A stretch of DNA of 64,000 nucleotides. It comes from Allomyces arbusculus (taxonomy: Eukaryota > Blastocladiomycota > Blastocladiomycetes > Blastocladiales > Blastocladiaceae). Positions 56,295 through 64,000 of the stretch are shown one piece after another. The notes beneath the pieces are model-generated. The model saw nothing but the letters and a program-made list of their open reading frames with translations, ran no database searches and was not told the DNA's origin. Within the stretch, counting starts at the first letter, position 1. The number at the start of each line of letters is the position of its first letter. A program made the translations under genes and the position numbers. The DNA lies in the NCBI GenBank assembly GCA_027604705.1, contig JADHYV010000002.1, positions 186,001 through 250,000 of the forward strand. The letters run 5' to 3'.

Positions 56295-59200
56295 TCACAG
56301 CCCCGGGCCCGGGCGGTCCGCCCAGTGCACCTCATCACGACTCCAATCTGGCTGCAGCACACCACCACCTCCGCCACCCATGGTTGCCAGCGCCCCCGTA
56401 TCGTCCCAAATTCCGGCCCCGGGATCGAGGATGACTTTGCCAGCGCTGATCCCTGCATCACCGATTCCCGTGCCGTACACGGCCGAGGCCTCGTCCCCAC
56501 CTATCCCGTCATGGCGGCAGCGCGCAACCTCGGCCCACGTTGCTTGCAACGACGGGTACCCGCCCACGCCAGCACCGGCATAATACATGTCTCTCGGATG
56601 ATTCTCGGCGCTCGTCGCGGCCGAGACGGCTGCCGCGGCTGCGCGTGCCGTCGCCTCGCGCCACGCGCCGTCGTCGTCGTGATCAGCGAGCAGCATGGGC
56701 AGGCCGTGGTCGGCAAGCGGCATAGGCACGTCCATTTGCCGCGGCGACTCGTAGTACCCACCCGACGGGTCCAAGGCCATGTCGGTCGCACTGGCATACT
56801 GGTACCGCGAGTCGGGGTAACTGGGCGCCGCCGCTGCCGCATACGTGTCGCCCGAGCCCGTCCCCGTGCTCGACATGGGCGCCGCGAAGCCCGTCCCCGT
56901 GCTCGACACGGGCGCCGCGAATCCCGTCGCCTGCGCGTACTGCTCCATGAGGTGCGCCATGTCGGCTGGTGCGAGACATGTCGAGGGCGTCGCCGGGTCG
57001 GTCGCGTAAGCGGCGGTGGTGGTCGTAGTCGGGCCCATACACGGCCGGTCGTCGTCCACGTGAAACAGTGGCATCATCATGGGGTGTGGGGTAGTGGTGG
57101 TCGTGTGCGTGGCGTACGCGTGCTCGGCCGAGGCAACAATATCGGTCGATGGGTACCCGTGCAGCTCCACGGCGGGCGCAATCGTTGACGCGGCCCCATA
57201 CAGATCGTCGGCGATTGGCTGGTTGCGCGGCGACGGCGGCGTATCGAGACACGGCGACTGCAGGCATGCCGGGATGCTCGGACACAGGACGCGGTCGAGA
57301 CCGGGGCCGTCGGGTATGCCGAGCTTGGACATGCCGCCAGGGACCGGCTGGTGATGCCGGTCGTGATGGCCGTCCATCGCACCGCCGGCGTGCGTGACAT
57401 AGTTGGCCGCTGCCGCATTCGGCGCGCCGGTTCCGCGCGGCCCTGATTGGTGGCCGTCGTGCACAGGTGGGAAGAACCCGGTTCCCATGGCAAGCGAAAG
57501 CGAATTGGTCGTTGGTGCGGCCAGAGTCGGGTTCAGGTTCGCGCCCGTCGGCGAAATCAACGCGCGCGCTGGAGAGCGTGTCGACTGGATCCACGGCGAC
57601 CGGCCGCCCGCGTGTGCAGCTTGCTCGTACCCAAGAACTTGACTGTGAACGTCGACGCGCCCACAGTGTCCCGAGCGCGCGGTCGACGCGTGCAGCCCGT
57701 TCTCGTGCCAGCTCGACGCGTTCGTGCCCGGTGGTGCCACGACCGGCCCCATCATTCCGACAGTGCGCAACACATCGGTCGAGAGACTCTCGGGGCCCAC
57801 CGCGTCGGTCACGAGGGGCACAACCGTCTGCAGGCCGAGCCGGCTGGCCTGCGCGCGAAGCCCAGAGAGGGCACCAAGGGAGGACGGATCCACCTCCTGC
57901 ATTCGGACGGGGACCGGGCGCAGTGCTTGGCGCCCACTCGCGAGCTGTGTGAGCGTGTAGGCAACAAACACGGGCGACGTGGTCGGGCCGAGGATCGGCA
58001 TGGACGCGAGCGGCAGCTGCTGCACTGGCGGCGGTGGCTGCACTGGCGGCGGCGGCGGCTGCACCGGGAGCGGCGGGAAGAGAAGCGAGTCGGACGCGGT
58101 GCGCGATTGCAGGACAGGGAGGAAACCAAAAAGTGCGGGCGACATGGCAGCAGGAGGCAGGATCGAGGGCGCGGGATCAAACGAGCCGGCACCCTTGGGC
58201 TGCGCGACAGGTGGCGACGAGACCGTGGCTCCATTGTGGCCCGGGCCCGTGGTCACTTCGTCCAGGTGCGGCTCGGGCACACGAAGGTCGTGCATGTCCG
58301 CGGCATGATCGTGCAGTGGAGCCAGCGGACTGGGAACACTGTCATTCGGTTCTTGCCGAGCGGGCGGAATGGGCGTCTGCGGGTGGAGAGCAGCTGCCGG
58401 TGCATGTGATTCGACCAGCATATCGCCTTCGCAAATCGAGAGGTCAATCGGGGCCTGCATTTCGTCCTCAGCCCGTCGCGTATTCGACGTGGTGCGCGCC
58501 GCCGGGTGCGTCTTGGTCCTCGCGCGCTTCGTGGGTCTATCGAAGACAGAGCCGTATTGGTCACTCTCTGCTCATATCGTTCCGCGTCCTGTCGAGCGTC
58601 CAGTCTAACGTACCGCTTCGTCGCTGACGCCGGTCGCTTGGTCGCCGACGCGGGCCGCTTGGCTGGGGCTGACTTGGCGGTCGACGGGTAAGTGGCCGTG
58701 CGCTTGCGGCGCGGCTTCGGCACCACCTCCACGACTTGGAATGACGGCACTGTTGTCGACTCGGCCGGGCTCGACGTAACTGGTGGGTCATGCATTTCCA
58801 CGCCGGGCGCATGCGGCGGAATGGCTGCATCGTCGCGCTCGTCGGGGATCGGTGCGGTCGGCTTGGTCGGCGCCGGAATCGACGGTTCCGGTAGGGACCC
58901 GATCAGCTCGGGTGCAGGTTCCGTCAATTCCGGTGCCTCGATACTCGATCCGGGAAGCTCTGCCGGCGGTTCGTGACGCGTTGTTGAATGTTCTTGACGC
59001 GTCGTCGAATCGTCAGGGGCTGCAAGAGGACCATCGGGAACGCCGCTCGACGCGGCCTTACTGTCGCACGCTGTCACGTCGGGACCGCCGCGTGGTTCGG
59101 CGCGATCGGTCGCCGCCGAGTCCACTGGCACTGGTGCGGGCGGCGACGGTGGAACCGTAGATGGAGTGTCGCCTTGATGCGGAGCAGCGGTCTCGTCGTC

Positions 59201-60832
59201 GCCGCGCGCCGCGTCGAGAACCAGTGACGAGTCCCCACGCGTCGCGCCTTGCATTGCAAGCGGCTGTTGCGTGCGCTGGACGAGCAGGACCTGCTCGAGC
59301 GCTGCCTTGGCGCTCGTGCGCTTGGTCTTGCGCACGTCCGCGAAAGTGGGCGATTCGGTCGGCAGTGCTGCTGCGATCGTGGACAGCCCCGCTGCCGAGG
59401 CCGCCGCATTACCACGGGGTGGGCGCATCAATAATGGCAACGTCTCAACCCCGCGTCCGGTCCCCGCGACCGCTGATCTCACCACAACCGATGATCCAAA
59501 TGCCGGCGGTGCCGTGGAGGGCAGCGGCTCGCCGCGCGGCCTCCTGCGGCGACTTCTCGCACTACTCGTCGGCGATCGCGCCGTCAGGACAAACTCGGAG
59601 ACGGTCGACGTGGCCGCATGCGCTGCTTCGGCCACGGCCTCGGCGGCGGCAACAGCCTCGGCAGCGGCTTCGGCCTCGGCCAAGACCGCGTCGGTGTTGG
59701 GGTCATCGTCAAACGGCAGGTCAATCGTGGGCTCGTCGTCGAGAATGGCGCTCGCCTCGAACACGACATGGTGTGCATCGTCGTCGCGGCCGGGTGGAGG
59801 AAGGTCAAACCCGGCTTTCAGGCGCATTGCGTCCTGGCGAGGACGTCGAAAGTGAGCTGTGTGGGCGGAAACTGGGGTACCGCGTCAGGCCATTGACGTA
59901 CTTTTTGGCGCATGTTCTAGTGGATGCGAGACCAAAATGGACGGTCGGTGAGACGCACGCGCGAAGGCATAACTCGGAAACGAAACCGCATAAACGGTAC
60001 CTGGAACCAGACGCGCACGCTGCGCTCGGGCCATCCGAGTTTCTGTTTACGACCGAGACGGCACGCCGTTCAGTGAGTGACCCAGAACTCTGACCAACCT
60101 GCACGCCAGCGTGGAAACGCGGCCGCCGCACCTGAGCAATCTTGCCGCGCGACGTGCTGTCGGGCTTCTTGACCTTGGCGTAAATGGCCTCAAGGTACTA
60201 CTCGGCCGCCGAACGGTCAGCTTGCACGCGCCGCGTCGATTCCCTGACCCGATCTAGACGCGTACCGCGCGCTCGGCCGCCGATGTGCGACTGCGCATAC
60301 GCTTGCCCTTTGGGTGCATGTGCGCCGGCATCTCGGACGGCACCGGCACGATCACGACCTGCCCGGGCACGCGCGGCGCCGCGGCGACCGCCGCGGCCGT
60401 GAGATCGTGCGCCGAGACGGCGGGCTCGGTCGTCGTAGCGCGGCCATTGGGTGAACCGCCAGTCGCGGCGGCCGCGGGCGCGGACCGTGTTGTGGTGCGC
60501 GTGCGCAGACGCGTGCTCGTCGGGCCACCCGGTGGCAACGACACGGCGGCATCAGCGTCAGCGGTTGCAGGCGACGCGTCGTTCACGGCGGATCCCACCA
60601 CAGCAGCACGCGGCATCGACGATCCTCGCGGCGGTGCTACGGTCCCATGCGCCTCGTCATGGTGCCGGCCGCCGATGCCCGGAAGCGTGGATGGAGCGCT
60701 GTGGTCGAGCGCGACGTCGGTGGCAGCGGAGGTGGCGAGCGCGGGCCGAGGGCTGGATCGCGTGGCGGCAGCGGCCATGGCAGGCGGTGGTGGCGGCGAG
60801 CGCGCATGCGGGTCGAGTTGCGGCTGCGACAT
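56295..60832 (-). CDS. Large homeodomain transcription factor
   Basis: Six exons: 60832-60266, 60197-60132, 60042-60001, 59916-59902, 59833-58614, 58536-56295. Total 4152 nt, 1383 residues; introns 68-89 nt. The homeodomain (about residues 173-233) is spread over five exons: KGKRMRSRTSAAERA, YLEAIYAKVKKPDSTSRGK, KLGWPERSVRVWFQ, NMRQK, then DAMRLK. Invariant helix-3 residues W48, F49, N51 and R53 are present (WFQNMR). Exons 3 and 4 are only 42 and 15 nt. Downstream lies over 1100 residues of Pro/Ala/Ser/Thr-rich sequence. It holds two KRPASAT repeats and a bipartite basic stretch (TKRPTKRARTK) formed across the last intron, probably a nuclear localisation signal, and His/Gly/Tyr-rich activation-like regions. 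DNA-binding regulator; targets unknown. A further 5' exon is possible. Confidence 0.85.
59902..59916 (-). other. 15-nt microexon of the homeodomain gene
   Basis: Encodes Asn-Met-Arg-Gln-Lys, the DNA-contacting end of helix 3. Bounded by a CACTAG acceptor and a GTACGT donor; flanking introns are 84 and 68 nt. Without it the WFQN motif is lost. Confidence 0.82.
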
Positions 60833-61691
60833 GGCGGTGAGGTGCTTGCGGGCAGGGAGAACGGTCGGTGCCGGTGCGCATGTGCAAGACGGCTGCTCGG
60901 TCGCGGGTCGGCCGTGCCTTGGTGCTGGGACCACGCATCACCGCGGCCATCACCGCTTGCGCGACATGCGATGCAGGCATCGTCGACGGCTCGGCACCTG
61001 TGGTCGCGACTGGCGGGCGCGACACGGCGGGGAGAGCGGCATTGCGGTCGCGGTTGCTGGTGGCGGCGCGTTCCAGCGGTGTTGCAACGAGTCGGCGCTG
61101 GTTGATCAGCGCGTGGGTCGGCCTGGGCGGGGCGGGGCGTTGGCGGACACGAGTCCAGGCCAAGACAGTGAATCAGGCGAAAGAAGAGCGGAAGACTTAC
61201 GGAGAACCGCTGACGCGGCGAAAACGAGCGCTGGGCACATGTGAGCTGGATCCACGCGCTCGCGATGTACGTGGCAGGCTCGCACGTCACAGCCGGTCCG
61301 ACGTCTCCCAACGCATCCCACCGCCCGTGGCCGACGTGCGCGCTCGCGGTCGACGTCGTCTTCGTTCCCCTGTCGACGTGCTCGCTCGTGCGCACGCGGC
61401 ACCGAGGGCAACGCGGCACCGAGGGCAACGCGGCACGTCTCGACTGCTCGCGATCAGGGGCCACGCAACCATGGCATCGGTCCACCACGCCGGCGCCTTC
61501 TACGATCCGACGCAACACGCAACGGCACAACCTCTCAGCACGACGGCACGGCGCGTCTCTTGCGGCGACCCGGGCGGCGACCTGCCCAAACGACGGCGCC
61601 GACCGCCACCGTCTGGGCGCGCCCGCTCCTCTGCCGCCACGGCCAACTGCAACAGGTCACAGTCGCGTCCACGGCCGCGTCCAGCTTAACC
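60833..61691. other. Divergent intergenic region, homeodomain gene / unidentified gene
   Basis: 859 bp. It contains a 17-bp tandem repeat (61394-61436) and several GC-rich open frames in conflicting directions. A plus-strand frame at 61471 (MASVHHAGAFYDPTQH) could be a 5' exon of the next gene, but I cannot join it confidently. Confidence 0.4.
61394..61436. repeat. 17-bp tandem repeat, 2.5 copies
   Basis: Unit ACGCGGCACCGAGGGCA occurs twice perfectly, followed by a nine-base partial copy. Confidence 0.85.
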
Positions 61692-64000
61692 ATGCACGCG
61701 GCTGCATCCCAACCGGGCCCGCGGGCCCACCCGCTCCCGCTCCCGCACCCGGACCGCGCACGCGCCAACGACGTGCCCGGCGCCATCTCCGCCTGCGATG
61801 CGTCGGAGCAGATGCTGTCGTGGAACAGAGTCGTTGCCGACCTCTTGGCCTCGCGCGCGCTGTCATCACGAACCGGCGATGGCGACAATGGGCGCGTCAG
61901 TGCCGTTGACAAGCCCGTAATTCCGCTGCGAGCCATTGCAGCCGACCGCGCACTCGACCAGCTTGACCGCGCACTGGACTTTCTGGCCTCCGTCTACAGC
62001 AAACGGGGGCACCTGGCGTCCGGTCTTGCCGCGTCAGGTACTGGAGCTCAGTTGGCTCGCTTCTTAAATTTGTGATCTTTGCTCACGCTGCACCTTTCGA
62101 GCGTTGTAGGCCATGGGTCATCAAAGTCGACGAGGACGACGACGCGCGCCGCGCCCGATATCTTGTCGGTTTGCGCCACGATCCCGACGCCGACCGCAAA
62201 CGCACACACCAGAACAGATCGCGCTGCGCCATCACCGAGATCCAGACCCGCGCTACCCTCCTCCGTCTCCTCGTCGACGCTGCGTTCGCGCCAGATCCAG
62301 CTTGTCATCTTCTGCGCGTCGCGCTATTTGCTCTTCTCGGCCATCGACGGTGTTCCGCGAGTGCCCGCGACACTGCCGCCGCGTTCAACTCTCGCACGGG
62401 CCAACACGTGGCACCCGGCCGCTCTCCATCTCAACCTGAACCGGCTCGACGACGCGCGCTCCGTGCTCCGTGCCCGATTTCCCGAGATTGACGGTCAATG
62501 GTGGGACCTCGCCATTGCCAAGGCACAATGGGCCATCGGGGACCTGGTCGCGGCCCAATCGTGGCTTCGCCAAGCCGTTGGTCCGCTGCTTCTCGATCTT
62601 GACGTGTCCGGCATGCCGGCAACTGCATCCATCTCGCGCGTGCTCTCCACACGCGCGCTCCTCTCCGACTGGGGCATCGCCGCGGTCTCGTTCAAGTGCC
62701 ACCTCGAGTACTTGGACCGCAACACGGCCGCTCTGTCAGAAACGCTCGCCGCATGGGAGCGCGCCATGCACGGCACACTTCACGTCGCGACCGCGACCCC
62801 GCTGCTCTCGGATCGGGACACGATCACATTCCTCCGGCATCTCGTCACGGCGATTGCGCTCGACGACGCGGGGCGGCACGCGAGTGCGCGCGACCATTGG
62901 TTTCTCATTTTCCCGTTTGCGTTCCGCGCGCCCGACCTCGACTTGCCGTCCCGCAGAGACTTGGGACCCGCCACTGACAACGACGCCGCGTCCGAGATTA
63001 ACCTTTCCGATCTATTGCGCAAACACGACATTCGACTTTGGCCCATCCCGACGGGCCTGCACAAGCACTGCAGCCTGCGTCTTGTGCACCATCTGCTCGC
63101 GACGTCGGTTGCGCAACACGCCTACGACACGCTGCTCGAATTTGTCGACCTGTACGACGTGCCCATGGCCCCGTTTGCATTCCTGCTCAGCAGTTTGGCT
63201 GTGTGTATCGGGAACGTCGATGCGGCCGCCGCGTTCGCAGCTACTTGGGCACGGACGTTGCGGCTCGAGGACGGGTGGAGCACCATGTGGGCGCCGATGC
63301 TCGGCGCGTGCACCGTGACCGAGGACGACGATCACCGATTTGCCATGGGTGGGCAGCGGATCGCCGCGGGGTTGCTCGAAGTGCAGGTGCTCGAGTCCGC
63401 CGCCATGTACCTGCGCGAACACGGCACGCTCGACGGGGTTGCGTTCCAAGTGACCCACTCGCAAACGCCGGCGTTTTTGCCGCACGCGACGGTCGCGGGC
63501 GGTGTCGACTTGATGGCCAAGTCGACCGACGTGATTGTGAGCGCCGGCACGCAGCTGAGCTTCAACCGCGACCATGCGTTTGCGTTTGCGAATGTCCTAG
63601 TAGATTGGCGCGCCGAGAATAACTTGCACGACCTCGACGACCCGGTCGTGCTCGCGAGTCTTGCCGTGGGCCACGGCACGATGCGGATGCTCGTCCTGTG
63701 GTTTGATATGGTACTCATTGTCGAGACCCGGCGCGCTGACGGTGACAGCAACGGCGCGACTAAGACGGTCGTAGTCGAGGCGCGGCCCTTGGTTTCTATC
63801 GTCGCCGACTATTGCCGGATCACTGGCTCGGCGCGCGACCGGCCGCGACTGCACATCATGCTCGAACGCAAGCACCAGTGGACCGACGCGATCGTCTCCA
63901 TTTCCGGGTCCTACCGGCCCGCCTCTGTGACGTCCGCCGCACCCGGACCGGGTGATTGCGACTGTGATGCCGATAACGACCAACCGTCGACCCCATTCTT
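61692..64000 (+). CDS. Unidentified long protein, 3' end outside window
   Basis: A frame without stops runs from 62076 to the right edge (over 640 codons). It connects in frame to 61692-62037 through a 72-nt intron (62038-62109, GTACTG to TTGTAG) that removes one stop. From 62403 onward the sequence is clearly protein-like: HPAALHLNLNRLDDARSVL, WWDLAIAKAQWAIGDLVAAQ, SWLRQAV, then helical segments and, near the edge, beta-rich sequence (MLVLWFDMVLIVETRR). The first part suggests a TPR-like helical solenoid. I do not recognise the family. Between 62110 and 62290 another frame (VIKVDEDDDARRARYLVG) also looks coding, so the exon structure there is unsure. Confidence 0.55.

Noticed and set aside
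58253-59827. Independent gene starting at 59827
   Set aside because: A 68-nt GTACGT intron joins it in frame to the homeodomain microexon (NMRQK then DAMRLK). The upstream reading would otherwise stop within ten bases of this ATG.
60285-61244. 319-codon plus-strand ORF opposite the homeodomain gene
   Set aside because: Shadow of a GC-rich coding strand; no domain, while the minus strand splices to a homeodomain.
62110-62290. Alternative frame (VIKVDEDDDARRARYLVG) as an exon of the last gene
   Set aside because: Looks coding, but no donor/acceptor pair of normal size joins it to both neighbours in frame; kept only as a caveat.

Overview
The window is eukaryotic nuclear DNA with about 60-65% G+C in coding sequence. 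It has dense genes on both strands and short spliceosomal introns (mostly 60-130 nt, donor often GTACGT or GTGCGT). The gene set is fungal-type (NTE1, MPH1, TLG2, a Skt5-like Sel1-repeat protein, GPI14, PSF3, PEX14). It also holds features of flagellated, early-diverging lineages: a CCDC92-domain coiled-coil protein, an EBP-type sterol isomerase, and a cyclic-nucleotide-gated channel next to a cyclic-nucleotide phosphodiesterase. I infer a zoosporic fungus, most likely Blastocladiomycota (Allomyces/Blastocladiella/Catenaria relatives). Sequence alone cannot fix the species.

Layout. 1-5153(+): 5'-truncated NTE1 phospholipase. 5335-13009: head-to-head DNA-repair pair MPH1(-)/SLX4(+). 13201-15341(-): NOP2 rRNA methyltransferase, divergent from an ER ubiquitin-like membrane protein (15745-17247,+). 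17509-18706(-): syntaxin TLG2, divergent from DNA2 helicase/nuclease (19278-24292,+). A 1-kb gap follows, then a 1393-residue Sel1-repeat protein (25329-29510,-), divergent from a cyclic-nucleotide-gated channel-like protein (30187-32948,+). A tRNA-Val(CAC) (-) and a five-exon phosphodiesterase (33623-35328,+) come next.

35464-36374(-): EBP sterol isomerase, divergent from an ERGIC-53-type lectin (36759-38509,+). 39143-45753(+): three tandem cytochrome P450 genes; the first carries two single-base frameshifts. Then glutaredoxin(-)/PSF3(+), GPI14(-)/SGNH-fold protein(+), PEX14(-)/USB1(+), a small mitochondrial protein(-), a CCDC92-domain protein(-), and a 1383-residue homeodomain protein (56295-60832,-). 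A long unidentified helical-repeat-like reading frame (61692 to the right edge,+) runs out of the window.

Most genes sit as divergent pairs separated by 180-900 bp, so bidirectional promoters are likely the rule. Functional groupings are loose: genome maintenance (MPH1, SLX4, DNA2, PSF3), ER/secretory and lipid functions (NTE1, UBL protein, TLG2, EBP, lectin, GPI14), and cyclic-nucleotide signalling (channel plus phosphodiesterase, 0.7 kb apart). I found no virus-derived element, transposon or CRISPR array. Splice junctions were set by reading-frame continuity and family motifs; every multi-exon model quoted is in frame throughout.
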